Source of the DNA: Fuerstiella sp.
GTDB lineage: Bacteria > Planctomycetota > Planctomycetia > Planctomycetales > Planctomycetaceae
DNA: 64,000 nt
Direction: 5' to 3'
Assembly (NCBI GenBank): GCA_029245955.1
Contig: JAQWOH010000076.1
Coordinates: 113,051 to 177,050 of the forward strand
Below the pieces are notes generated by a model, which was not told where the DNA came from, did not search any database, and was given only the letters and a program-made list of their open reading frames with translations. This document shows positions 9,631 to 19,019 of this stretch, one piece after another. Within the stretch, counting starts at the first letter, position 1. Every line of letters starts with the position of its first letter. The position numbers and the translations under genes are program-made.

Positions 9631-10674
9631 TTAACGGCCTGTCCAGTTCCGTGGCAGTTGCAGTGACCAGACTTCACTGCTGAGAGGTTTGGCGTGCCCA
9701 CCGGCAATCCAGATGCGATCATTCATCACATATGCGGAATGCTCGTGACGTTCTTTCCAAGATTCTGTGGTTTGCAGCGTTTTCCAGTCACGACCATTGG
9801 GCGAATACCAAACGTCTCCCCAGTTCGTCGACGGGTTATTCGACCAGCCGCCAAAGATCCATATCTGACCGCGATACACGACCGACGGAAACCAGAGTCG
9901 CTCGTGCCAGGGAGCATGAGCCGTTTCCTGTCGCCAGGTTTTTCCGTCTGCACTACTCCAAACGTCGTTGAATGCCTTGTATTCCGGTACATAATTCCCA
10001 CCTCCGAAGACATATATGCGGCCGTTCAGGACTGCCGCCTGGTGATAGGCCCGCGCCGACCACGGAGCCGCTGCAGTCTCCTGTTGCCAAGTTACACCAT
10101 CAGCTGAAGACCAGACGTCGTTCTTGAGGCTGTCGTTGTCGCCGAAATAGTAGTTTTCAGTGCCACCCAGCATCCACATGCGGTCTTTAAACACCACCAG
10201 TCCCGCTGACAGCCGGGGGGACCAGCCGGCGGCGGCTGTTTCCTGCGTCCATGAAGTGCCGTCGTTTGAAGACCAGACCATGTTGCTGGCCGAATGTCCG
10301 GGCAAACGACCATTGTACCACCCGCCCATAAACCACATACGATTTCTGAACGTTACCGACATCGATAAATCGCTGTGCTTCCATGGTGCGTCGTTCAGAA
10401 CGGGATTCCACGTCTTTCCGTCGGCTGAATTCCACACGTCGCGTGGCGGGGCCTCGTACGAATTGAACCATCCACCAAAGATCCACAGCTTATTGTCAAA
10501 AACAAGTTCCCCCTGAGAATCTCGAGGCTGCCAGCCCGCAGCTTCGGTCACTCGCACCCAGCTCACGGTGGGCGCTGCCTCAGGTGAACCTTCACCGTCA
10601 GAACCAAAGGAGATGGCTCCCGAGCTGACAGAAACAACCGCGGTGACGGCAAGGGACAGAAATATCCGGGTCAT
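9631..10674 (-). CDS. Exported Kelch-type beta-propeller protein
   Basis: The start at 10674 is supported by an AAAGGAA ribosome site just upstream and a signal peptide (MTRIFLSLAVTAVVSVSSG); the open frame extends 65 codons further without good reason. The 347-residue protein consists of about six repeats with the pattern VWSSADGKTW ... APWxxR ... V(F/Y)xxRxWxxGGW, characteristic of Kelch-like propellers. Repeat spacing is about 50-55 residues. No catalytic residues can be picked out; such propellers often bind partners or carbohydrates at the cell surface. It converges on the DUF1080 gene, and its 5' side faces the esterase gene divergently. Confidence 0.8.
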   Translation of the reverse strand: MTRIFLSLAVTAVVSVSSGAISFGSDGEGSPEAAPTVSWVRVTEAAGWQPRDSQGELVFDNKLWIFGGWFNSYEAPPRDVWNSADGKTWNPVLNDAPWKHSDLSMSVTFRNRMWFMGGWYNGRLPGHSASNMVWSSNDGTSWTQETAAAGWSPRLSAGLVVFKDRMWMLGGTENYYFGDNDSLKNDVWSSADGVTWQQETAAAPWSARAYHQAAVLNGRIYVFGGGNYVPEYKAFNDVWSSADGKTWRQETAHAPWHERLWFPSVVYRGQIWIFGGWSNNPSTNWGDVWYSPNGRDWKTLQTTESWKERHEHSAYVMNDRIWIAGGHAKPLSSEVWSLQLPRNWTGR

Positions 10675-10957
10675 AATATTTCCTTTACTGATCGATACGG
10701 ACGAATACACCCTGTTTTGTAGTCGGTCAGACACATGCGGTATACTCAGCACACTTGGCATTGCGCACCCCAGCAGAAATCCACTCTGCTGCAAACACGA
10801 CTGTGTATGTAGTTGAAAACACCCGTGAGACGTGCCATAGTCCGTCCCGTGAAAAAACGCCTGGAGCACTACATGCTGCTTGGAACCTCACGTATTTTCA
10901 GCAGATACAAATTCTGAATCGCGGCTTCTTGCTCCTCCAGACTAACTGGATGATCCT

Positions 10958-12481
10958 ATGATACGCAATCTACTCCTGGCCTCCACCTGCCTTTTCCTGA
11001 CGGCCCCGTGTCAGGCGGAACTGAAGATGAGTTCCGTTTTTGGCGACCACATGGTGCTGCAGCAGAAACAGCCCATCCGCATCTGGGGCTGGACCAGTCC
11101 GAACCAAAGTGTATCAGTTGCAATTGCGTCTCAGAAAGCTGTTACAAAGGCCGACAGCGACGGTCGCTTTCAGCTGAATCTGGAACCTGTCGCCGCCGGT
11201 GGCCCGTATACACTAACGGTCGCGGCAGATGAAACGAGGACCTTTCAGGATGTGCTGATTGGCGAAGTGTGGCTGTGTTCCGGACAGTCCAACATGCAAT
11301 TTGCCGTGTCATCGTCGAACGATTCAGAGCTGGAAGCTCTGGCGGCAAATTATCCGGAGATCCGACTGATTTCCGTTCCTCAGGTGGGCACTCAGGAGCC
11401 GCAGAACGATTTCAACGGTGAATGGACAGAGTGCAATCCTGAATCCGTTCGCAGCTTTTCGGCCGTTGGATATTTCTTCGGGCGTCAACTGCATCAGACG
11501 CTGAACGTTCCGATTGGGCTCATCGACACGGCGTGGGGGGGATCGGCGTGCGAGGCATGGGTACGGCGAGACCTGCTCACTGACAAAGATCTATATGGCC
11601 CGTTGATTGAACGATGGCAAAAAACCGAGGCAACCTATGACCACGACGCAGCCACAGCCGCCTGGAAAAAACGCGTGGAAAAATGGAAGGTCAGCAGGAA
11701 AGGTCGTCAGCCGCGGGCTCCTCGAAATCCATTGATCGGCCAGCATCGTCCGGCGAATCTTTACAACGGCGTACTGAAGCCCGTGCTGGGCTACACCATC
11801 AAGGGGGCGATCTGGTACCAGGGCGAACACAACACAGGGCGAGCGTACCAGTATCGAGAGCTTTTTCCGTTGATGATTCAAAGCTGGCGCGACGAATGGG
11901 GTCAGGGTAATTTTTCGTTTTACTGGGTCCAGCTGGCGGACTTCAAACCAGAACAGCCTGCGCCGGCAGACAGCGACTGGGCCGAGCTTCGTGAAGCTCA
12001 GACGATGGCCATGAGCAAACTGCCAAATACGGGCGAGGCGGTTATTCTGAATCTCGGCGAAGCAGCCGACATTCACCCGAAAAATAAACAGGATGTTGCA
12101 AAACGGCTGGCTCGCTGGGCCCTGGCAAAGGACTACCGCCTGAATGTGGTGTATCACAGCCCGATTTACAAATCTCTGGAAGTCAGTGCCAATAAGGTTG
12201 TCCTGACATTCGATCATGCTGGCGGTGGTCTGGACACATTCGATGTGACAGAACCGATCGGGTTCACGATCGCCGGCAGAGATCAGGAATTCGTCTCGGC
12301 TTCCGCAAAAATCGTCAACGCCAACACCGTCGAAGTCTGGTCTGATGCGGTCGAATCACCTGTTGCCGTCCGATATGCGTGGGCCGATAACCCGGTGTGC
12401 AACGTGCAGAACAGGGAAGGATTGCCGGTCACACCGTTTCGTACAGACAGCTGGCCAGGAATAACGATTGACAATCGGTGA
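10958..12481 (+). CDS. Sialate O-acetylesterase-family exported esterase
   Basis: The 507-residue protein has a signal peptide (MIRNLLLASTCLFLTAPCQA) and the opening MSSVFGDHMVLQQ seen in this family. The nucleophile motif GEVWLCSGQSNMQF places the catalytic Ser at about 111. Further family blocks are GLIDTAWGGSACEAW, AIWYQGEHNT and YWVQLADF. Family members remove O-acetyl groups from sialic acids or from acetylated plant and algal polysaccharides; in a planctomycete the second is more likely. The neighbours (DUF1080, DUF1549/DUF1553, sulfatase) fit a glycan-degrading setting. Its stop lies 29 bases before the truD ATG, so co-transcription is possible though functionally unexpected. Confidence 0.88.
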   Translation: MIRNLLLASTCLFLTAPCQAELKMSSVFGDHMVLQQKQPIRIWGWTSPNQSVSVAIASQKAVTKADSDGRFQLNLEPVAAGGPYTLTVAADETRTFQDVLIGEVWLCSGQSNMQFAVSSSNDSELEALAANYPEIRLISVPQVGTQEPQNDFNGEWTECNPESVRSFSAVGYFFGRQLHQTLNVPIGLIDTAWGGSACEAWVRRDLLTDKDLYGPLIERWQKTEATYDHDAATAAWKKRVEKWKVSRKGRQPRAPRNPLIGQHRPANLYNGVLKPVLGYTIKGAIWYQGEHNTGRAYQYRELFPLMIQSWRDEWGQGNFSFYWVQLADFKPEQPAPADSDWAELREAQTMAMSKLPNTGEAVILNLGEAADIHPKNKQDVAKRLARWALAKDYRLNVVYHSPIYKSLEVSANKVVLTFDHAGGGLDTFDVTEPIGFTIAGRDQEFVSASAKIVNANTVEVWSDAVESPVAVRYAWADNPVCNVQNREGLPVTPFRTDSWPGITIDNR

Positions 12482-12510
12482 ATTCGTCATCCCCACCGGA
12501 ACGCTACGTC

Positions 12511-13575
12511 ATGGATGACGAACTGGTGCACGAAATCATTTCTCCTCCCCGTGGAAATGTGCCCGTCCTGCCGGCAGCAGTTCTTCGCTGGCAGCCGGAA
12601 GATTTTCAGGTCGAAGAGATCCCCGCGTACCTGCCGGACGGAACTGGCCAGCACCTGTTTCTGTGGATCCAGAAACGCAACGTGTCTGCCAGCGACCTGA
12701 TTTCGCGATTGGCGCGGGAACTGAAGGTGTCCGCTCGCGATATCGGGGTCGCAGGACAAAAGGATCGTCGCGCCGTAACCCGGCAGTTCGTCTCTGTTCC
12801 GCGCATCTGCTCAAGCCATATCGCCGTTCTGGACGACCCGACGATTCAAATCCTGTCGATTTCTGCACATGGCAATAAACTCCGAACCGGACACCTTGTC
12901 GGAAATCGATTTACAATCGTACTGAGAGGAGAGGACGGAACAGCACTCACCGAAAAAGATGCAGATGCGGTGTCAGAGCGATTAAGACTTCTGAAGACGA
13001 ACGGGTTCCCGAACTACTTCGGCCCGCAGCGTTTCGGGCACGATGGCAACTCCATCAGCGACGGCATCGAACTACTGACAAGTGGCAAACCGCCAAAGTC
13101 GTGGAAACGACAGCAGCGTAGATATCTGTCCAGGCTGTCCGCCAGTGCTGTCCAGTCAGCCGTATTCAATCTCTGTCTGGCACAACGGGTCCGTCAGAAC
13201 GCAGTCTCATCTGTTGCGTTCGGTGATGTGGCGTGTCGGCGCGGCGGCGTCAAACCATTTGCCTACGGTCCCGACTCACAGGTGGACGTTCAGGACCTCA
13301 TTCCGATGGGCCCCATGCCAGGCGACAAAATGGTACAAACATACGGCGCTGTCCACGCAACCGAACAGCAGGTCGCGAAGCGGCTGGGCCTGACTGCCGC
13401 TGACTTTTCTCGCAATACCAGACTGACGCCGGGGACTCGCCGAAAATACCTGCAGTTCCCGCAGAACGTTTCAGCAAAAGCGCGCAGCGACGGTAATCTG
13501 CAGCTTGGCTTCGATTTAGCAGCGGGAACGTTCGCTACAACTCTGCTGGCCGAGATCTGTGAAGTACTGAGCTGA
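12511..13575 (+). CDS. truD: tRNA pseudouridine(13) synthase TruD
   Basis: TruD converts uridine 13 of tRNA to pseudouridine. The catalytic motif GVAGQKDRRAVTRQ is intact, with the catalytic Asp at about residue 85 (from the ATG at 12511). The second signature NYFGPQRFGHDGN and the C-terminal LAAGTFATTLLAEI are also present. The length (354 residues) is normal. A GTG at 12478 overlapping the previous stop would add 11 residues and remains possible; I prefer the ATG because the extension is not conserved-looking and has no better ribosome site. Cytoplasmic housekeeping enzyme. Confidence 0.93.
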   Translation: MDDELVHEIISPPRGNVPVLPAAVLRWQPEDFQVEEIPAYLPDGTGQHLFLWIQKRNVSASDLISRLARELKVSARDIGVAGQKDRRAVTRQFVSVPRICSSHIAVLDDPTIQILSISAHGNKLRTGHLVGNRFTIVLRGEDGTALTEKDADAVSERLRLLKTNGFPNYFGPQRFGHDGNSISDGIELLTSGKPPKSWKRQQRRYLSRLSASAVQSAVFNLCLAQRVRQNAVSSVAFGDVACRRGGVKPFAYGPDSQVDVQDLIPMGPMPGDKMVQTYGAVHATEQQVAKRLGLTAADFSRNTRLTPGTRRKYLQFPQNVSAKARSDGNLQLGFDLAAGTFATTLLAEICEVLS

Positions 13576-13611
13576 CTGTGGGCCGAACCACCAGGCCTTC
13601 CGGTCCGGCAG

Positions 13612-15086
13612 TCACGTCACTGGGAAATCGAAGGTTTCACTCCAGTCGCTGACGACATCGGCGGCATTGAATGGCCGCAACCAGACTCGATAGATCCCAT
13701 CTGTCAGATCGTCCGCGGCTGTGATTTCAAGACTGCTCAATTGGGTTTCGTGAATCACACAAGCGGCGTCTCCCATCCTGGCGACCCATAGTTCGTAACG
13801 GACAGCGTCCGCTACCGCCCCCCGGCAACTCTTGGGACGAGCCGTATCAGTACCGCTGACTGTGGATACTGCCGTCGTGCCGGAACCAGTCGCGGTACCA
13901 ATGGCAATATCAAAGGCCGCGTTTCATACTTGTGGCACACCACATGCAGTGTGCCACAAGCTAAAGCTCTGTAGTCTCCACCGGACAGGTCACTGATTGA
14001 AGTAAACGACGTTGTGGTCACTGCTGCCTCATGGGTCACACGTGAGGGTCCGTGAAGCTGGTTAACCCACAATTCAAGGTGGCACCTGCCCCCTCCGGAT
14101 GTCTATGTAATCGTCCGTTGAATCGGAATTGAAGATCCTGTTGGACTCGTGAGCGACACAGGTGCAGCTCCCACCTGAAACGTCACGGGACTGCTCTATT
14201 CGGAATCTCCGGTGACGTTTTTCGCCTTAACCCAGACACGGTACGCCCCGTCTGACAGGTCACGGGCCGACGTGTACGATGCCGAGGCCCAGTCCGTTAA
14301 CAACCGTCAACGAAGGACTGGTGACCGACACGGACCCCGGTGCTGAAAGGCCAATCAGAAAATCAAACAAAGCACTCCAGTTCGAATATCCGTCGCTGTT
14401 CATTACGCGCACCAAGGCGAGAAAGGTGCTCGCGGGCAGGCCTGTCGACGGCGTGAAGGAAACATGCGAAAACCGTAAAGCCCCGTTCTGAGGATCCAGA
14501 ATGGTTGAGTTGTCGTCCAGACTGACAAACCACTGCAACGTCGCGATGTCGGGATCTCCACCTGCCTTTCCCATAGCCGGGGTTCCGCGCAGATTGACGC
14601 GGTCTCCCACCTGCAGCCCACCCAACTGAGATTCGAACCAGCTGTCGAAGACATTAACAATCGTTGTATTGCTGGTGACGTTGCCGAGGCCGGTCGCTCC
14701 CGAAGAATAGTTGAATCCCCGTCCTGAATAACTAGACCGGGAACAAAACGATAAAAGAGTATGCCGTCGTAGTTGCCGGCCGCCGGCAGTGCCGGAAAAC
14801 TCTGAACTGTACTTGGAGTGATGCAGTCGCAGGCCTCAAGGTCGAACGGGCCCAGCGGCGTTTGCACGTCCAGGACAGACCCGGCGATTTCCGAATCATC
14901 CAAGTAATCCTTCAACGACAAGGCCGACGCATCAACCGCGACTCCACTCAATGCTGCGTTTTTTTCTCTGAGCCGTCGAATCCGGCAGTGAAAGCGACAT
15001 TGCTGCCTACGCCCCGAAACCACAACGCAAGGGTTCGCCGAGCAGAACTGACAATTCCGAGACACTGCTTTAGCTAAAATCGGCAA
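13612..15086 (-). pseudogene. Decayed cyclophilin-type peptidyl-prolyl isomerase with repeated C-terminal units
   Basis: Reading the minus strand in changing frames gives a recognisable cyclophilin: DVQTPLGPFDLE, AGNYDGILFYRFVPGLVIQ, then after a frame change FNYSSGATGLG, NLRGTPAMGKAGGDPDIAT and QWFVSLDDNS. This is followed by fibronectin-like units of a type common in planctomycete surface proteins (AVRYELWVARMG..., LTDGIYRVWLRPFNA, LSDGAYRVWVKAKN). Damage seen: a frame change in the G run at about 14717-14724, another near 14280-14290, a probable one in the 7-base T run at 14959-14965, a stop where the repeat expects Trp (GDSE-stop-SSPVTF), and a palindrome replacing part of a unit at 13929-13960. 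The final unit ends in TGA at 13612-13614. The intact ancestor was probably an exported isomerase. The upstream end is uncertain. Confidence 0.75.
13929..13960. repeat. Perfect 12-bp palindrome (small hairpin element)
   Basis: CTTGTGGCACAC at 13929-13940 and its exact reverse complement GTGTGCCACAAG at 13949-13960 flank an 8-base loop. On the minus strand it lies exactly between the fragments SDLSGGDYRA and NAAFDIAIG, where an intact repeat would have about 12 residues of the form W-V-R-A-F-N. It has therefore replaced or been inserted into coding sequence. It looks like a REP- or MITE-like small element; I saw no second full copy in the window. Confidence 0.7.
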
Positions 15087-15357
15087 TCATCAAAACTTCT
15101 GGCGGGATAAGGAACGGGGTCCCGATTTATCCGATGGTATGGTGAGTGCTAATTAATTTAGCTGGGCAATTCTTGACTCCCGGGCGTTCGATTCGGGTAT
15201 CATAAATAGAATTCTAACGTTTCAGGTGGCCGCTCCTCGCGAAAAAGCGGCTAAGTTAAACCAGCAGAACATTCAGGATATGCACGAACGCTGAGTCCAG
15301 GTGGACTTTGATGTCGATCGAATATGGATCCCAGACCCCACTCCGGGAGATTTTGCT

Positions 15358-17058
15358 GTGACGACCTCAGCCAGTCAGAATCAATCGTTATCCAGCGCAC
15401 TGCTTCCATCAGGAAAGTTATTGTGGACGTTTCGAATTCTGTGTGCCACAGCACTCACGCTCAGCGGGTATCTCGCGTGGACTGCACTGAATGCAATTCC
15501 CGTCTATGGCTGCGGCGGCGGAGAAGTCTTTGATTGCGGTCACGTGCTGACCAGTAAGTACGCGAAGGTGTTTGGTCTGCCGGTGAGCGTTCCGGCCGTT
15601 GCGCTGTACCTGAGTCTGCTGACCGTTCTGGCATTCTTCCGCCGCAACACTCCGGAAAACCTGCTGCGGGCCGGATGGTCAGTGCTTACTTTCGGAGCAG
15701 TCGCTGCCGCCTTGTCAGCGGTCTGGTTTATTAATGTGCAGGTCTTCGAACTTGAACATCTGTGTCAGTACTGTCTGGGCGCTCACAGTTGTGGACTGAT
15801 TCTTGCTGGAATCATTCTGTGGAAACGCCCACTCGGTAACTGGCAGACGTCTGCGTGGTCCGGTGCCAGTATGGCGGCCGTAGCTGTTATGATTACGGCT
15901 CAGGTAACCAGTGAAGAACCAGACCTGTTCGTCGTCGAGCGATTCGACGACGTCGAAACTTCAGAAATACAGATCACTGACCTGAACGAGGGGATTGACT
16001 TCGCGCCCCCCGGCGACGCACTTCCGGAAGCAGACGGCGACAATTTGTTTGCACCGCCGGTCACAGAGGAACCGGTCATCGCGAACAACGTCTTCGCGCC
16101 TCCGGTTGACTTCAGTGAACCAGCAGACGTAGCGGCAGATCCGTATGCCGCTACGAGCGAACCTGAAACACCAGTCGTCGATGTCTTTGACAAGCAGGTC
16201 TCCGGCGAGGACGGGACAACTGCAGAACCCGCTGAACCTGCCCCGAAGCCGTCCGCCGATGATGCGTCTGAGTCTACCGTTGCGACTGCAGTCTACCTGT
16301 TCATTTCGCCATCAACCGCCAGGTTGTTGAGTAAAATCGTATTCCTTGACGAACCGACTGCCAGCGGCACGACGAGCGAGGAGAAAAGAAACGACGAAGC
16401 AAAGACTGTCGTTAAGACACAGCCAGCCGCGGATTCCGCAGACAAAGCAGCAACAGCCCCACCAAAGCCGGAACCTCGACTGGTCAGTGTATCGGGCAAC
16501 AAGTTCCGCCTGAATTCCCGACACTGGCCGTTGCTGGGCAACCCTGACGCCAGGTATATCTTTGTCGAAATGTTCGACTATACCTGTCCGCACTGCCGAA
16601 AGACCCAGCGAGCAATCGACGGGGCGTTCAAGGAATACGGCGACGATCTGGCCGTTATCGCTCTGCCTGTTCCACTGGATGGTTCCTGCAATGACACCGT
16701 GCAGGGCACGTCTTCATCGCATGCCAACGCCTGCGAGCTGGCCCGCATTTCCGTGGCGGTCTGGCGCGTCGATCAGTCCAAATTCAAGGATTTCCATGAC
16801 TGGCTGTTCGCCAGCTCACGCCGCAGTTCAGCTTCTTCGAGACAAAAAGCAGAACAGCTGGTCGGCAGGACGGAACTGGATGCAGAACTGGCCAAGCCAC
16901 ATGCGGCCGAATACATCAAGCGACACGTTGACCTCTACAAAAAAGTGGGGCGAGGTTCCGTGCCTAAACTGATGTTTCCGAAATCCACGATAACCGGGGC
17001 TGTGTCTTCATCCCGCACTCTGTGTCGTGCGATCGAGCGAGAACTGGTACAGCAGTAG
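15358..17058 (+). CDS. VKOR-DsbA fusion: membrane thiol oxidase with thioredoxin-fold domain
   Basis: The GTG at 15358 is preceded by GGGAG at 15344-15348, so I prefer it to the in-frame GTG at 15301. The N-terminal half is a vitamin K epoxide reductase homologue: four to five membrane segments, a loop cysteine pair (about 52 and 60, in YGCGGGEVFDCG) and the redox motif CQYC (136-139). A long acidic, Pro/Ala-rich linker (about 185-375) leads to a DsbA-like thioredoxin domain, FDYTCPHCRKT, active-site cysteines 410 and 413. In known VKOR-thioredoxin fusions the membrane half passes electrons from the thioredoxin partner to quinone, making disulfide bonds in exported proteins. Here the order and about 190-residue linker are unusual. 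The linker carries repeats such as NxFAPPV. Function is inferred from family. Confidence 0.9.
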   Translation: MTTSASQNQSLSSALLPSGKLLWTFRILCATALTLSGYLAWTALNAIPVYGCGGGEVFDCGHVLTSKYAKVFGLPVSVPAVALYLSLLTVLAFFRRNTPENLLRAGWSVLTFGAVAAALSAVWFINVQVFELEHLCQYCLGAHSCGLILAGIILWKRPLGNWQTSAWSGASMAAVAVMITAQVTSEEPDLFVVERFDDVETSEIQITDLNEGIDFAPPGDALPEADGDNLFAPPVTEEPVIANNVFAPPVDFSEPADVAADPYAATSEPETPVVDVFDKQVSGEDGTTAEPAEPAPKPSADDASESTVATAVYLFISPSTARLLSKIVFLDEPTASGTTSEEKRNDEAKTVVKTQPAADSADKAATAPPKPEPRLVSVSGNKFRLNSRHWPLLGNPDARYIFVEMFDYTCPHCRKTQRAIDGAFKEYGDDLAVIALPVPLDGSCNDTVQGTSSSHANACELARISVAVWRVDQSKFKDFHDWLFASSRRSSASSRQKAEQLVGRTELDAELAKPHAAEYIKRHVDLYKKVGRGSVPKLMFPKSTITGAVSSSRTLCRAIERELVQQ

Positions 17059-18092
17059 ATCGCTGTTGCATCATTCACACGGACTGGTCATCGCCACCTG
17101 ATAAGACACACACGCGTTGTATTTTCCCAATCGCCCGCCGTGAGTCCACTGCTTCCACAACGGCAGTCGACCAAAGCACGTAGCTCATTCGGCTCCTTGC
17201 AGATATAAACAGCGGGCAAGATAGAATTCTTCGCGGCAACGAATCTGCGTCATTTACGTGCGACAACCGCAGCATGCATCCGCCCGCAGAAGCTGGACTC
17301 TCGGATTCAGGTACTCGTTGGCTGCGTGACGGGAAAGATAGTGAACGAGCTGACGTCCGCTCAGATCAAAACGTCAAACAATGTGCAATTGCCCGATACC
17401 ACAGTCACGATCCGCTCTCTGCTGACTTTTCGGAATTCCCGCAATAGCACCACGTCACCTTCCCAAGCATGTCCAGCAATCCCCAGGTTCTTCTGCAGAT
17501 CAAAACTGATAACCCGCAGGCAGTCGCCGAACCTTTGCGTTCATACAGGTGCCACTGCCGTAGCCGTTCAATACACCGTCACTATGCTCAGCGTGGCAAC
17601 CCTACGACACGATTAACGCCATCAGTACCGGCAGATCGCTTCGCTCAGCACCGTTGTGCTCAACTGACGGTGGCTCAAGGCGACATATCGATCGTAATTG
17701 CGATTCCGGACTGGCAAGCTTAGTCTGTTGTGCTTTTGTGATTATGAAATCCAGGGCAATTTCACTATCAATTGATCCGGATGGAGTATTTCTGCGTTAG
17801 CTGGTCTCGGGCCAGTTGTTCCGATCGCCGAATCAGACAGAAGAGCACTGTTTTGTACGCGACCGCCCACTGCCTGGATGTTAGTGGCTTCTATCGATAA
17901 AGTGTACATATGGGCGATGCCGTTATAAGGAAATTACGAGCCGACGTTGTAACGGCTCCTTTTTTTGTGTTGCAGATTCCCATTTCGGATTCACTTCAAA
18001 TTTTCTGTTCCCGAGCGGCAGCTCAAATCCCCTGACGGTCGACGCCACCCGGTGAGCACCGCCTCTCGTCCCATTGCACAGAAACAAAACAG
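17059..18092. other. Long intergenic region without a supported gene
   Basis: About 1 kb follows the VKOR fusion. The short open frames here (for example 17326-17616 and 17469-17723) have no family resemblance, no good ribosome site and atypical composition, so I do not call them. The only clear signal is an intrinsic terminator at 17938-17967 with no protein gene ending before it. Either a small RNA or remnants of a lost gene may lie between about 17700 and 17940. Confidence 0.5.
17938..17967 (+). terminator. Strong intrinsic terminator with no upstream protein gene
   Basis: GAGCCG (17938-17943) pairs with CGGCTC (17953-17958) around a 9-base loop, followed by C and eight T residues (17960-17967). 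The nearest plus-strand stop is 880 bases upstream, which suggests either a long 3' leader or an independent non-coding transcript. Confidence 0.75.
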
Positions 18093-18833
18093 ATGACAGA
18101 CGAAACACCCGACACTCCTCCAGTGGCCAGCAGCGATGACAGTTCCACACTGGGCCCCGGAACGCCCGGCCCGGTCTTTCTGGTGTCTTATCCCAAGCTG
18201 GTGTTCCTGTATCCAACCGTACTTGCCGCATTGTTCGGAGCAATTTTCATGTGGATCAACGGTAATGATCCGACTCAGGGTTATGCTCGGCTTCCCGGGA
18301 TAATTTTCCTGCTGGTCATGATGGTCAATTTCGTTGTGATAGCGTTCGATTTTCCTCGCACAACTTCTTTGACCTGGTTCTTTGCGGTCCTTGCCGTCAG
18401 CGTGGGATTGTGGACGCTGGCCAGTCTTTACCCGGAGTTCTCCCCATGGGTCTCAAAACAGATGCTCAAAGTGTCCCCGACGGCAAACGCTTCGTTCTAT
18501 ATGATCTACGTCTTGCTCATGCTGTTTCTGTTTACCTGCGTGATGGTCAGTCGCCGGTTTGACTACTGGGAAGTTCGTGGCAACGAGCTGTTGCATCATC
18601 ACGGTGTTCTGAGCGACCTCGAGCGTTTCTCGGCCCCAAACCTGCGTATCGATAAGGAAATCAACGACATATTCGAATATATACTGCTTCGATCCGGGCG
18701 ATTGATTCTCCATCCCAGTCAGGAACGTCGAGCAATCGTGCTGGAAAACGTCTTCTTCATCAACCAAAAAGAAGAACGCATTACCAAAATGCTGGGGGCC
18801 CTGCAGGTTCGTATTCGAACGGACCACACGTAG
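18093..18833 (+). CDS. Membrane protein with C-terminal PH-like domain (uncharacterised)
   Basis: This 246-residue protein is not a family I can name with confidence. After an acidic, Pro/Ser-rich N-terminus (1-25) come about five hydrophobic segments (roughly 33-50, 66-88, 92-112, 130-155), then a soluble region of about 95 residues starting at RRFDYWEVRGNELLHHHGVL. The phrase 'FDYWEVRGNELLHHHG' with later strands resembles bacterial PH domains (bPH2 type), in which a membrane anchor precedes a PH-like fold. It stands alone: the upstream kilobase has no gene and the next gene begins 186 bases downstream. No ribosome site is obvious. Confidence 0.7.
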   Translation: MTDETPDTPPVASSDDSSTLGPGTPGPVFLVSYPKLVFLYPTVLAALFGAIFMWINGNDPTQGYARLPGIIFLLVMMVNFVVIAFDFPRTTSLTWFFAVLAVSVGLWTLASLYPEFSPWVSKQMLKVSPTANASFYMIYVLLMLFLFTCVMVSRRFDYWEVRGNELLHHHGVLSDLERFSAPNLRIDKEINDIFEYILLRSGRLILHPSQERRAIVLENVFFINQKEERITKMLGALQVRIRTDHT

Positions 18834-19019
18834 GCAGTCAGCCTGCACTTCCCGGTCCAGCCTGCGCGAAGGTCGGAAGTCTTTTTCGCGAGGGTTTCGA
18901 ACTGTGTCAACGATCCTCTGTTCGGAAACGACTCTCGACCACTGGATTGCTCGACGACGACATTCCGTTCACAATGCCCGCAACCACAGGGGCTAAAGTC
19001 CGTTTGCGGGAGAACGAAT

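Noticed and set aside
14403..15086. 227-codon minus-strand frame as an intact gene
   Set aside because: Only its middle reads as cyclophilin; the rest belongs to other frames, so the locus is a pseudogene.
15170..15210. GTTCGATTC as a tRNA T-loop
   Set aside because: No acceptor or anticodon stem can be built around it.
17326..17723. Two overlapping plus-strand frames
   Set aside because: No family resemblance or ribosome site; composition unlike neighbouring genes.
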